Program-made: the position numbers and the translations under genes
Notes under the pieces: generated by a model
Told to the model about the DNA's origin: nothing
Database searches by the model: none
What the model saw: the letters and a program-made list of their open reading frames with translations, nothing else
Part shown: piece after piece, positions 1-8,086 of the stretch
How the letters are laid out: each line of letters opens with the position of its first letter
How positions within the stretch are numbered: the stretch's first letter is position 1
NCBI GenBank assembly: GCA_021323945.1
Contig: JAJPKA010000002.1
Coordinates: 471,938-535,937 of the forward strand
DNA: 64,000 nt
From: Pseudomonadota bacterium
GTDB taxonomy: Bacteria > Desulfobacterota > Binatia > Binatales > Binataceae
Reading direction: 5' to 3'

Positions 1-197
1 ACGGTTTTGGAGAACTATTTCGAATGCTCTCGTATCAGGAGATCGGTTCTGCAGCCATGATGAGCAGGGCCCTGGCCGGAATCAGCCACGGCAAAATCGT
101 TGTCGCCTTGCCCGGTTCGCCAACTGCCTGCAGGTTGGCCCTCGACAAGCTCTTGCTGCCAGAGCTCGGCCACATGCATTCTCTGATCAATTCATGA
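1..197 (+). CDS. moaB: Molybdenum cofactor biosynthesis protein MoaB, C-terminal part
   Basis: An open frame runs in from the left edge and stops at TGA 195-197, giving about 65 residues with no start in view. The readable tail contains [13 protein letters not shown], then ALAG, then a [16 protein letters not shown] stretch, which is the typical C-terminal end of the MoaB/MogA fold (MoCF_biosynth). Proteins of this family activate molybdopterin by adenylylation before molybdate insertion. The downstream gene encodes fused molybdopterin synthase subunits, so a Mo-cofactor locus is cut by the window edge. Assignment to MoaB rather than Mog or the MoeA domain rests on the short tail after LPGSP and the neighbour. 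Confidence 0.85.
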   Translation, partial: GFGELFRMLSYQEIGSAAMMSRALAGISHGKIVVALPGSPTACRLALDKLLLPELGHMHSLINS

Positions 198-375
198 CGC
201 ATTCGGCGCCTCGCCTGCGGCTCTGCGAGAACGAAGATTTCAACCAACAGTGCTGTTGCGCGGGAGCGGTCGCACGGCGAAAATAGCTCAGGCGGGCGAA
301 TGACAGGTAATTTTACCGGGTAGGGAACTGTCCCGTGTGTTATCCACGTGCGGATGAAATCGCATCCTTGAACAA

Positions 376-1074
376 ATGAATCGATTGACGTTGAAGTTTT
401 TTGCGACTCTACGCGAACGCATGCGGACCGCGGAGCTACGCCGAGAATTTCCCGAGGGTATGACAGTGGGCGAGATTTGGGACGGTCTCGTTCGCGAAAT
501 TCCCGCCCTGGGTGCTCAGGACGAACGCATCGCCTTTGCGGTCAATCATGAATACGTAAACCGCGACTATCGGCCGGCCGACAATGACGAGGTCGCCTTT
601 ATTCCGCCTGTCAGTGGCGGTGTCGATGCGCCCTGGGTAGGTTCGATTTCGATCAGCCATCAACCGATTGATGTTACACAGTTGGAGCAGGAGGTCGCCG
701 ACCCCGGTGCAGGGGGAATCGTAACCTTCGCCGGGACCACTCGGTGCCGGAACGTTGGCCGTCGCGTCCTTCGGCTGGAGTACGAAGCGTACGAACCCAT
801 GGCGCTGGCGGAGATGCGCAAGCTTGCTTATGAGGCTGGCCAACGCTGGCAAATCGTGCGGATTGCCATTCGTCATCGCATCGGCATCGTTGAAGTCGGA
901 GAGACCTCCGTCGCCATCGCGGTCTCCGCTGCCCATCGTGCCGAAGCCTTTGAGGCCTGCCGCTTTGCTATCGACCGGCTCAAACAAATCGTCCCCATAT
1001 GGAAGAAGGAATATTTCGAAGGCGGTGAGGTTTGGATCGGATGTCAAACGTCTCATCCGCCCGAACTGGACTAG
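376..1074 (+). CDS. Fused molybdopterin synthase MoaD-MoaE
   Basis: A 232-residue protein joining both molybdopterin synthase subunits. Residues 1-82 are a MoaD ubiquitin-like sulfur carrier (LTLKFFATLRE at the start, VAFIPPVSGG at the end, with Gly81-Gly82). Residues 88-232 are MoaE, with RNVGRRV near 126 and the active-site lysines expected at Lys203 (DRLK) and Lys210 (PIWKK), spaced seven apart as in E. coli Lys119/Lys126. The synthase converts cPMP to molybdopterin. In separate MoaD the Gly-Gly must be a free C-terminus to be thiocarboxylated; here it is internal, as in mycobacterial MoaX, so processing after Gly82 would be needed. ATG 376 has no clear Shine-Dalgarno site. It follows moaB by 178 bases. 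Confidence 0.92.
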   Translation: MNRLTLKFFATLRERMRTAELRREFPEGMTVGEIWDGLVREIPALGAQDERIAFAVNHEYVNRDYRPADNDEVAFIPPVSGGVDAPWVGSISISHQPIDVTQLEQEVADPGAGGIVTFAGTTRCRNVGRRVLRLEYEAYEPMALAEMRKLAYEAGQRWQIVRIAIRHRIGIVEVGETSVAIAVSAAHRAEAFEACRFAIDRLKQIVPIWKKEYFEGGEVWIGCQTSHPPELD

Positions 1075-1260
1075 TTGCTCGGGAGAAAACCCTCACCTAC
1101 GGAGTTTAGCGGATCGAGTGAACGTGTTGTCGAAGCTCCAGCAGGTCTGGTCGCAGTCGAAGTGCAACTTTTCCACCAGGGCCTGCGTTTCACGTTGTGC
1201 CACGTGTATACTGCAATCAGTAAACCTGTCGAGTACAGTAGATTGAACCAAGGAGGTTCG

Positions 1261-2271
1261 GTGCAGGGCGCTCTTCGTCGCGGCGCTTGGGCCGAGCGGC
1301 CAACCTACCATACCCAGGTCAACCCCATGCTCCCCAAAAATACCTCTGTTGAAAAAGTGATCCTGGCTGAGCCGCGTGGTTTCTGTGCCGGCGTGGATCG
1401 GGCGGTGGAAACGGTGCGCAGCGCTTTGCGCATGTTCGGCGCGCCTCTCTACGTACGCCATCAGATCGTTCACAACCGATTTGTGCTCGAAGCACTCGAG
1501 CGCGAAGGCGCGATCTTCGTAGAGGACCTCGACCAAGTACCTGAGGGACAGCGCGTTATTTTCAGCGCCCATGGCGTGGCACCGAGCGAATGGGATCGAG
1601 CGCGGGCCCGCCGGTTAAGGGTGATGGACGCGACCTGTCCACTGGTTACCAAGGTTCATCTGGAAGTTGAGCGATACGCCAACGAGGGTCGTACCGTCAT
1701 TCTGGTTGGTCACGCAGGCCATGAAGAGGTGAAGGGGACGCTTGGGGTTGCTCCCGGCAGAGTATTGTTGGTTGGCACCGTCGAGGAAGCCGAAGCACTG
1801 GAGCTCCCGGACTCGAATCGGGTTGCTGCCGTCACTCAGACCACTCTTAGCGTTGACGATACCAGCGAAATCATGGCCACGCTGAAGCGCCGCTTCCCGT
1901 CGATTGTGACGCCTAAAACCGATGATATCTGTTATGCGACCCAGAATCGCCAAAACGCTGTGAAAGAATTGGTTGCGGTCAGCGACGCGATCCTGGTGGT
2001 TGGTTCGCGTCAAAGCTCTAACGCCAATCGAATGGTTGAGGTGGCACGGATGCGGGGCGGGCGCGCCTATCTCGTGGATTCACTCGCGGACGTGCAACCG
2101 TCAATGTTGACCGAGGTGCGTGCCCTTGGGCTGACTGCCAGCGCTTCATCGCCTGACTGGTTGGTAGAGGAGATCGTTGAAGCCTTTGTTGGCAGAGGCG
2201 CGGCAGTTGAGCTACTAAAACTAAAAGAAGAGCGGATTCATTTTCCGCTCCCGAAGCCGGCTGAAAACTGA
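1261..2271 (+). CDS. ispH: 4-hydroxy-3-methylbut-2-enyl diphosphate reductase IspH
   Basis: Last enzyme of the MEP isoprenoid pathway, a 4Fe-4S protein that makes IPP and DMAPP from HMBPP. The three cluster cysteines are visible in RGFCAGVDRA, DATCPLV and DDICYATQNRQ, and the family motif GHAGHEEVKGT is present. Two starts are possible. GTG 1261 lies four bases after a perfect AAGGAGGT (1250-1257) and adds 22 residues not typical of the family. ATG 1327 (MLPKNTS) fits family length better but has only AGGT at 1316-1319. I list the longer form because of the ribosome binding site. The frame is open further upstream to 1075 but that part looks non-coding. Confidence 0.95.
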   Translation: MQGALRRGAWAERPTYHTQVNPMLPKNTSVEKVILAEPRGFCAGVDRAVETVRSALRMFGAPLYVRHQIVHNRFVLEALEREGAIFVEDLDQVPEGQRVIFSAHGVAPSEWDRARARRLRVMDATCPLVTKVHLEVERYANEGRTVILVGHAGHEEVKGTLGVAPGRVLLVGTVEEAEALELPDSNRVAAVTQTTLSVDDTSEIMATLKRRFPSIVTPKTDDICYATQNRQNAVKELVAVSDAILVVGSRQSSNANRMVEVARMRGGRAYLVDSLADVQPSMLTEVRALGLTASASSPDWLVEEIVEAFVGRGAAVELLKLKEERIHFPLPKPAEN

Positions 2272-2340
2272 CAGCCGGCGGCTGAATAAGTCTGCCAGCC
2301 GCCCGCGTAGCTTTAGCCTGCAGCAGGTCCACCCCTGCGA

Positions 2341-2634
2341 TCAGCTTGACTGTGACGCAAACGCTTGTTCGATCCGGCGGGCCAACTTGATGTCCTTTTC
2401 CGTCACGCCGCCCTCACTATGAGTTGAGCAGACAAAAGTCACGCGAGTGTAGTTGATGTGCATGTCCGGATGGTGGTCGGCCTCTTCGGCCATTTCGGCC
2501 ACTCGCTGCACAAAACTGATCCCATCCATGAATTCCCGGAAGCGGAATAGCTTGGATAGTGACTTGTCACGGTATTCCCATCCGGGAAGCGACTTCAGTT
2601 CGTCCCTGATCTCCGCCTCGCTCAGCGTTGCCAT
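2341..2634 (-). CDS. 4a-hydroxytetrahydrobiopterin (pterin-4a-carbinolamine) dehydratase
   Basis: A 97-residue PCD/DCoH-family protein. The signature EADHHPDMHINYTRV carries the two adjacent histidines and the HP pair used in dehydration of 4a-hydroxytetrahydropterin, and the end VTEKDIKLARRI is standard. It recycles pterin after aromatic amino acid hydroxylation, or can act in pterin metabolism generally; no phenylalanine hydroxylase is in the window. ATG 2634 is chosen because GGAGGG on the minus strand (2642-2647) sits seven bases upstream; a GTG at 2637 directly before it would leave only four. It is convergent with ispH. An 8-bp inverted repeat (2277-2284 with 2296-2303) lies between them without a T-tract. 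Confidence 0.9.
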   Translation of the reverse strand: MATLSEAEIRDELKSLPGWEYRDKSLSKLFRFREFMDGISFVQRVAEMAEEADHHPDMHINYTRVTFVCSTHSEGGVTEKDIKLARRIEQAFASQSS

Positions 2635-2760
2635 CACGCGACCCTCCGGCGGTGGCTTGTGAAGAACAGTGGAACTATATTAAAGGATCGACTGAGATTG
2701 CGCCATCGGAGCCTCAAGGTCAGTACAATCCTTCCTTGATGGCCTGCAACAGGAGTAATA

Positions 2761-3264
2761 GTGGAAAAGCCGAATACGCGACAAGCGATTCGAATGACTG
2801 AACGTGAGGCGTGGGCATGGTTGGAAAAGGGCGGTAATTGTTCACTTGCCACCATCGACCGGGACGGCTATCCACACATCGTCGCGATGGCCTACGCAAT
2901 TGAGGACGGGGACATTGTAATGACGAGCTTTGCCAAAGCGCAAAAGGTCGTCAATCTGTACAGGAATCCGCGGGCCGCCGTTATGGTCGAGAGCGGCAGG
3001 AACTACCATACGTTGAAGGGCGTGATGGTGCGAGGACGTGCGGAGATAATCGCCAATACGGAAAAAGTCCTGCACGTGCTCGACCTGATCGGACGGCGGC
3101 TTACGACCGGCGACGGCAAGCAATCCCACCGAGATCAGGCTGGGGTTGGCGACCCAATATCAGAGCAGGCACGGCGTCTGGCGTCGAAACGTGTCGTGAT
3201 CCGGCTTCATCCTGAAAAGTGGGCGAGTTGGGACCACTCCAAATTGCCGCCAGGCAAGTATTGA
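2761..3264 (+). CDS. PPOX-family (pyridoxamine-phosphate-oxidase-fold) flavin/F420-binding protein
   Basis: A 167-residue split-barrel protein. The early part has the pattern CSLATIDRDGYPHIVAMAY, then a KVVNLYRNPRAAVMVE strand and a GVMVRGRAEI strand, all typical of the PNPOx-like barrel that binds FMN or F420. Such proteins reduce or bind flavin-type cofactors in detoxification or catabolism; the substrate cannot be read from sequence. The GTG 2761 start is set by AGGAG at 2751-2755, five bases upstream. It stands alone ahead of the MaoC pair, 38 bases downstream. Confidence 0.85.
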   Translation: MEKPNTRQAIRMTEREAWAWLEKGGNCSLATIDRDGYPHIVAMAYAIEDGDIVMTSFAKAQKVVNLYRNPRAAVMVESGRNYHTLKGVMVRGRAEIIANTEKVLHVLDLIGRRLTTGDGKQSHRDQAGVGDPISEQARRLASKRVVIRLHPEKWASWDHSKLPPGKY

Positions 3265-3302
3265 TGATGATGGTTGTTACACGCGGACTTAAGTGACACT
3301 CG

Positions 3303-3758
3303 GTGAAGAAAATGCCCAAGTACGTCACGGAAGAAGCAAAGCAGCAGATCGGCAAGGTTAGCGAGACTCGCACCTATGAGATCGAACGCGGCGCGATCCG
3401 CCGGTTCGCTGAGGCCATCGGCGATCCGAACCCGCTATTCAACGATGAGCAGGCAGCCCGAAAAACGCGCTTCGGCGGAATGATAGCACCTCCAACTTTT
3501 TGCCGTTCGCTTGGGGCGCCGCTGCTGGACGTAAAGTTAAACATGCCGCAGTTTCGAGGTTTGGACGGAGGCTCAGAATGGGAATACTTTGAGCCCATTC
3601 GGCCCGGGGATCGTATCACGGTTCAGAGCAAACTTGTGGATTTGCGCGAGACCGAAGGGCGGCTGGGGCCCATGGTGTTTATAACTACCGAAATCACGTA
3701 CACCAATCAGTTCGGCGAATTGTGTGCGATCCAGCGTGCCACGGGAATCCGCTATTAG
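3303..3758 (+). CDS. HadA-like MaoC dehydratase subunit (FAS1-like N-terminal dehydratase domain)
   Basis: A 151-residue hot-dog-fold protein of the MaoC_dehydrat_N type. The substrate-channel segment IGDPNPLFNDEQAA is where catalytic MaoC proteins have D-x4-H; here Phe replaces His, as in mycobacterial HadA, which is the structural rather than the catalytic subunit. FGGMIAPPTF and the YFEPIRPGD segment are further family marks. It probably pairs with the next gene in a 3-hydroxyacyl-CoA or ACP dehydratase, or enoyl hydratase. GTG 3303 is listed; ATG 3312 is an equal alternative and neither has a strong ribosome binding site. The stop is ten bases before the partner ATG. Confidence 0.85.
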   Translation: MKKMPKYVTEEAKQQIGKVSETRTYEIERGAIRRFAEAIGDPNPLFNDEQAARKTRFGGMIAPPTFCRSLGAPLLDVKLNMPQFRGLDGGSEWEYFEPIRPGDRITVQSKLVDLRETEGRLGPMVFITTEITYTNQFGELCAIQRATGIRY

Positions 3759-3768
3759 GCGATCAAAA

Positions 3769-4206
3769 ATGGCATCGAAGCAGATCTATTTCGAGGATGT
3801 GGAAGTTGGCAGTGAGATCCCTCCACTGGAAAAAGAGCCGACCACGCAGCAATTGGTAAAGTACGCGGGCGCGTCCGGGGATTTCTATCAGATCCATTAC
3901 GACAAAGATTTCGCAATCAAGAACAATCTCCCCGGGGTTATCATCCATGGCGCGCTGAAGAATGCCTTTCTGGGTCAGCTTATGACCGATTTTGCCGGCG
4001 AACTCGGTTGGCTGCGGAAGCTGTCGGTCCAGTATAGAGGAATGGATCAACCTGGGTCGAAGGTGGTGTGCAAAGGGCGAATAACCCGCAAATACGTCGA
4101 AGGTGGTGACCACTTGGTCGATTGCGAGATTTGGCTCGAGAACAGCAAAGGCGAGAAGACTACACCGGGCAGTGCAACGGTTGTGCTCCCAGTGCGCAAT
4201 TCTTGA
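3769..4206 (+). CDS. HadB-like MaoC dehydratase, catalytic subunit
   Basis: A 145-residue hot-dog protein with the hydratase-2 signature ASGDFYQIHYDKDFA. Asp38 and His43 are the expected catalytic pair, followed by GVIIHGAL. It hydrates or dehydrates acyl-CoA or acyl-ACP intermediates. With the HadA-like protein immediately upstream it very likely forms a heterodimer. The frame is open further upstream inside the previous gene, but ATG 3769 begins the conserved sequence MASKQIYFEDVEVG. The nearby ferritin-fold gene suggests a shared acyl-CoA pathway, which is inference. Confidence 0.88.
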   Translation: MASKQIYFEDVEVGSEIPPLEKEPTTQQLVKYAGASGDFYQIHYDKDFAIKNNLPGVIIHGALKNAFLGQLMTDFAGELGWLRKLSVQYRGMDQPGSKVVCKGRITRKYVEGGDHLVDCEIWLENSKGEKTTPGSATVVLPVRNS

Positions 4207-4292
4207 CCATCGTGGCATTACTCGCCGATTGACGGGCCTCGACCTGAAATAGGGCCCCACACCGTGAAACGAAATCCTCGCGGATTAACAGT

Positions 4293-5048
4293 ATGACGCG
4301 CCGGTTTCCGCCTCGTTCGATCGAAGCCAAAGACGTCTTGCGCGGACGGGTCGAACCTAATTTCGTCCGAGTCTTAACACGACTGCTGGCCGCGCATGCA
4401 ATGGCGGAAAAGCTCACCGCGATCGGTTACCAGCGAGCCCTGGCGGCAACCGATCGGCCCGCGTTAGCTGCTGTGATTCGCAAGACCCTGGCGGAGGAGC
4501 AAAAACACTCGAGGCTCGTCTACGCAGCCCTCGCTGAGCTCGGGGTTTCCGAGACGCAAGCCGATCGTCTATTGCTCACGGCGCTCAAAGCGCCATCCTT
4601 CGCAGCTCCTAGACGCTTCGCCGAGCGCGCTGCAGGCGAACTCGACCTGGTTATGGCGACAATTAGCCTCGACATGACGGGATTGATCATGATTGGGATC
4701 AACTACAAGGAATCGAGCTACGCCCCCCATGCACGTGCGGCCGAGACGATCGTGGCGGAAGAGGAGGAGCATCAACTGTTCGCTTCGAGTGTGTTGCAGG
4801 ACGCCGCCCGGCGCTTCGGAGTCGATGCCCTTAATGCCGCGTTGCGCGAATGGCTACCCGATGCGGTGAACTTTTTCGGTCCGCCCGGGAGCGGTTTTAC
4901 CTTTGACTGTATTACTTATGGTCTTAAAGAGCGCGATAATGGGGAACTGGCAGAGCTCTTCGTTAGCATGTTGGAACGCCAGGCCCGGCAAGCGGGGCTA
5001 AGTTTACCTGGGTTAACAAAGGATTACCCACATGCACTGGCCTCCTAG
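4293..5048 (+). CDS. PaaA/PaaC-like ferritin-fold diiron protein
   Basis: A 251-residue all-helical protein resembling phenylacetyl-CoA epoxidase subunits. Two E-x-x-H iron motifs are seen, E69-QK-H72 (EEQKH) and E157-EE-H160 (EEEEH), with further acidic residues E39 and D127 or E140 in the partner helices. PaaA is the catalytic diiron subunit and PaaC a structural relative; retention of ligands favours a metal-binding role. No paaB, paaD or paaE is next to it, so it may belong to another CoA-ester oxygenase or act alone. The ATG has no strong ribosome binding site. Convergent with the permease that follows. Confidence 0.72.
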   Translation: MTRRFPPRSIEAKDVLRGRVEPNFVRVLTRLLAAHAMAEKLTAIGYQRALAATDRPALAAVIRKTLAEEQKHSRLVYAALAELGVSETQADRLLLTALKAPSFAAPRRFAERAAGELDLVMATISLDMTGLIMIGINYKESSYAPHARAAETIVAEEEEHQLFASSVLQDAARRFGVDALNAALREWLPDAVNFFGPPGSGFTFDCITYGLKERDNGELAELFVSMLERQARQAGLSLPGLTKDYPHALAS

Positions 5049-5222
5049 CTCGGAACCGGAATCGCTGCCGCGAGAACTATTCGACCCGCTGCAAAATGAC
5101 CACGCGGCTGTGATGTCTTAACAATAAATCGTGCCGCAACCCGCCCATCAGGCTTTATCACGTACTATCGTCTGACCCGCGTGCACCGGTGAGGCTCACG
5201 CACGAAGAGCACTCAGGGTCTA

Positions 5223-6482
5223 TTAGTAAACCGCTATGTGATGCGCGGCTATAGTACTATTCAGTATTAAAAGACCAAGAGCTATAGTCAGAATAGTCAA
5301 TGGCGCTCCTACCTTGAAATAGTCCCAAAATGCTATCGTGACGCCTCGCGCTTGGGCCAGTTGAGCCACGATTAGATTGGCTACTGAGCCAAGAAGCGTG
5401 AAGTTGCCGGCCAGCGTGGACGTCATTGCGATTGTTAGCCAGCCCGTTTGCTGGTTCGGAAACGAGCTCACAAACGGTTTGAGAGCCAGCACTGCCGGAA
5501 CATTGCTCACCAGGTTCGAAAGAACTGCGGTTACCAGACTTAAAACCGTTACATTATGCAAGTGGAGACGACCGATCGCTGCAAGGACAGGTCGAGTTAG
5601 TACGCTCCGCTCAACGCCGGCAATTACGATGAAGAGACCAACGAACATTAGCAATAGAGTCCATTGAATCTCTTGAAAGACCCGGGCACAGTCAATTCTG
5701 CGATTTAAAAGCAACACCGCGCTGGCGGCAATCGCGGCGCGAGCGGGTACGATGCCGGCAAAAAAGGCACTGATCATACCGGCACATGTCAGGCCTGAAT
5801 GAATCATTTGGACTTTGTTGGCTCGCACCATCGGCAGGTCGTCGTCCAATCGATCCCAGCACCATAATTCGGAAGGGTAGGCCAGCATGATTATCAATGC
5901 GGTCACAACCAGACCGAGCCCCGCGATCGGCCATAAAGCTCGAACGAACCCCGCGTATGAGATATGCGAAAGGGTCCCAATTATCATGTTCTGCGGGTTG
6001 CCAGTAATGGTCGCAACGCTACCAACGTTGGATGCCATTGCAACCGCCAACAGGTAAGGAATAGGGTTCCTGTTCGCCCTCACGGCCAACTCCAGAACCA
6101 GCGGGGTGACCGCGAGACAAATCGCGTCGTTCACTAGAAAGGCCGAGAGGATTCCGGAAAAGACCACGATCGCGCTTAAAAGTATTGGCGGGTGCCGCGC
6201 ATGTCTTATGATGGTCCTGCTCGCGAAATCTAACAAACCCGAAAGTCTCAGGTAGGCCACCACGATCATGACTCCAAGCAACAACGTGATGGTGTCGAAA
6301 TCGATGGCGCGATAGGCGTCCGGTAGCGGGAGCAGCCCAACTGCGATCATGAGGCTGGCACCGACGAAGGCTGCACCTGCGCGATCAAGCTTGAATCCCG
6401 GCAGACGGCCTATTGCGACCGCAAAATAGGTGACACCAAAGATCGCGACGGTTGCGATTTTAGATAGTTTCGTTACTATCAC
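5223..6482 (-). CDS. SLC13/ArsB-type anion permease (ion transporter superfamily)
   Basis: A 419-residue inner-membrane protein with about eleven hydrophobic segments. The duplicated hairpin motifs of the IT superfamily are visible: NDAICLAVTPL, then SNVGSVATITGNPQNMIIG, then the second-half SNLVSNVPAVLAL and the LLGSVANLIV segment. Relatives carry dicarboxylates, sulfate, arsenite or sodium/proton exchange; substrate cannot be assigned. No arsenic or sulfur gene is adjacent. The start is a GTG at 6482 without a clear ribosome binding site. A plausible promoter lies just upstream (6516-6544). Confidence 0.85.
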   Translation of the reverse strand: MIVTKLSKIATVAIFGVTYFAVAIGRLPGFKLDRAGAAFVGASLMIAVGLLPLPDAYRAIDFDTITLLLGVMIVVAYLRLSGLLDFASRTIIRHARHPPILLSAIVVFSGILSAFLVNDAICLAVTPLVLELAVRANRNPIPYLLAVAMASNVGSVATITGNPQNMIIGTLSHISYAGFVRALWPIAGLGLVVTALIIMLAYPSELWCWDRLDDDLPMVRANKVQMIHSGLTCAGMISAFFAGIVPARAAIAASAVLLLNRRIDCARVFQEIQWTLLLMFVGLFIVIAGVERSVLTRPVLAAIGRLHLHNVTVLSLVTAVLSNLVSNVPAVLALKPFVSSFPNQQTGWLTIAMTSTLAGNFTLLGSVANLIVAQLAQARGVTIAFWDYFKVGAPLTILTIALGLLILNSTIAAHHIAVY

Positions 6483-6857
6483 GCGAATTTTCAGAAGTCA
6501 GCGTTTGATGGTTAGAGTATAATAAGCGGAGCGAGCCCCTTCACTAAAGCAACTAATCACATTGATGCGGTTCGGCGAGGGAATGAAGTTCGAGCGGCGA
6601 GCCTCGGCCTTAGCAGAACCTGGAAGTTCATTTACGGTGTCCTCTCCGAGCGCGGGTCTTTAAAGGTATGGTAACTGCAACGGGATCCGCGTGCGAACGC
6701 AAGAGACCGCTCAACGACGGGTCCTCACTTATTGTCAATCACCTTCATCCCACGTTCGAAGAGCGGCAGACTACCAAAATCGAAAACGTGCTCCCATTGA
6801 GCTGCTGCCTAGGCCACCACGCGGCTGACAGTTAGTTACCGGTGGGCTATCTATCAA
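6483..6857. other. Intergenic region between permease and SDR
   Basis: 375 bases without a convincing gene. The left end holds the probable permease promoter. The rest shows only short open frames without ribosome binding sites; no tRNA, hairpin with T-tract or repeat was recognised. Confidence 0.5.
6516..6544 (-). promoter_or_regulatory. Possible sigma70-type promoter for the permease gene
   Basis: On the minus strand TATACT (positions 6521-6516, five of six consensus) is preceded at 17 bases by GTGAAG, a poor -35. It lies about 30 bases before the GTG start. The -10 is good, the -35 weak. Confidence 0.3.
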
Positions 6858-7706
6858 CTAACCCTCGAATGAGGGGCCCATAAATCCCGACGGAGGGACC
6901 GGGAGAATCCGTCCCTGTTGCTCGAGCTGTTGGCGCCCAGCCACGCCACCGGCGGTGGCTGCTCCGTCTACCACCATCGCTTGCCCGGAGACCCATTCGG
7001 AATCATCGCTGGCCAGGAAGAGCGCCATCTTCGCGATGTCGTCGGGATGACCCGCGCGCGGGATCGGCTGGGCCTGTGCCAGACGCTCTTCAACGAGTGG
7101 CGCGAGGTTGGGCTGAGTACGGGTGAAAATTGGCGTGTTGATCCCTCCTGGGCAGATGCAGTTCACGCGGATGCGATCCTTTCCGAGCTCTACTGCGGCG
7201 GAGCGGGTTAAACTTATAACTGCCGCCTTTGCTGCACAGTAGGGATGAAGTCCCGGATAACCACGCAGGCCAGCGATTGATGCAGTCGAGATAATGGAGC
7301 CGCCGCCGCGCTTGCGCATTTCGGGAATTGCGTGCTTCATTCCCAAAAAGACACCGCGCAGGAGCACGGCCAGGGAACGGTCCCAGTTCTCAACCGAGAT
7401 TTGTTCGAGCGGTCCAAGCGCACCGCCAAGACCAGCGTTATTGTAGATAATGTCAAGCCCGCCAAATTCCGCGACGGCACGCGCGATCATTGCTTTGACG
7501 TCCGCTTCCGATGCGACGTCAGTTTTCTGAAACACGGCGCGTCCACCATTCTCTTTGCATTCGCGCACTGCTGCCTCCCCGCCTTCGACGTTTAAATCGC
7601 CAATCACTACAGCCGCCCCCTCCGCGGCAAAAAGGACAGCCGTGGCCCGTCCGATGCCGCTCGCAGCACCAGTGATTGCTGCTACCTTGCCGGTCAATCT
7701 ACCCAT
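6858..7706 (-). CDS. Short-chain dehydrogenase/reductase (classical SDR)
   Basis: A 282-residue NAD(P)-dependent oxidoreductase. The order is TGAASGIG (nucleotide binding, residues 13-20), D of GDLN (acidic residue, suggesting NAD preference), NNAG, then the catalytic Ser of STASIAG and Y-CAA-K, and the C-terminal VDGAA. It ends with an unusual 25-residue tail rich in Gly and Gln (GGVAGRQQLEQQG). The substrate is unknown. It is isolated, with empty regions on both sides. Confidence 0.9.
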   Translation of the reverse strand: MGRLTGKVAAITGAASGIGRATAVLFAAEGAAVVIGDLNVEGGEAAVRECKENGGRAVFQKTDVASEADVKAMIARAVAEFGGLDIIYNNAGLGGALGPLEQISVENWDRSLAVLLRGVFLGMKHAIPEMRKRGGGSIISTASIAGLRGYPGLHPYCAAKAAVISLTRSAAVELGKDRIRVNCICPGGINTPIFTRTQPNLAPLVEERLAQAQPIPRAGHPDDIAKMALFLASDDSEWVSGQAMVVDGAATAGGVAGRQQLEQQGRILPVPPSGFMGPSFEG

Positions 7707-8086
7707 TGTCGTTCGCCTCGCTAGCGTCTGTCAGTATGATTCAATCGCGAGTTAATCATCAAAACTCTTCCGAACACAGCTGCCTGTCCTCATCGCTCAG
7801 CTAAACCAACTGCTCGCCTTGAGAACCGGAATGTATACCCGGTCGCGATAAAGAATCCAATTGTCCGGCAGGACTCACACTGGAATTAACACAACCGCTC
7901 GAGTGATCTGTTGTGTGGTACCGCCGAGTCTCACCGCCAGCTCAGCGGAGCCCAATCGCCGCGACTGCTATGCATGTCATCAGCTACATTGTCGCCGATT
8001 GCTGTCCATCATCCCACTTGTTCATTCTCTGCTGCGCGCAGGAACGTTGACATCGCAACGATCTAAGCGACAGCCTTGTCGTAATT
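7707..8086. other. Intergenic region
   Basis: 380 bases between divergent genes. Open frames present are low in coding character and lack ribosome binding sites. No tRNA or repeat was seen; both neighbours presumably have promoters here but none stands out. Confidence 0.5.

Noticed and set aside
35..247. Minus-strand 70-codon frame at the left edge
   Set aside because: It is the antisense of the moaB tail, which has clear family motifs on the plus strand.
198..375. Molybdenum cofactor riboswitch before the moaD-moaE gene
   Set aside because: The 178-base gap does not show the conserved Moco riboswitch sequence blocks; only a small GGGA/TCCC hairpin is visible.
436..1056. 206-codon minus-strand frame
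   Set aside because: Shadow of the moaD-moaE fusion, whose plus-strand product is unmistakable.
5079..5150. Minus-strand fragment reading MGGLRHDLLLRHHSRVVIL, looking like the tail of a stress or transport protein
   Set aside because: Only 23 codons after an in-frame stop pair, no ribosome binding site and no recognisable upstream part; too short to call a pseudogene.
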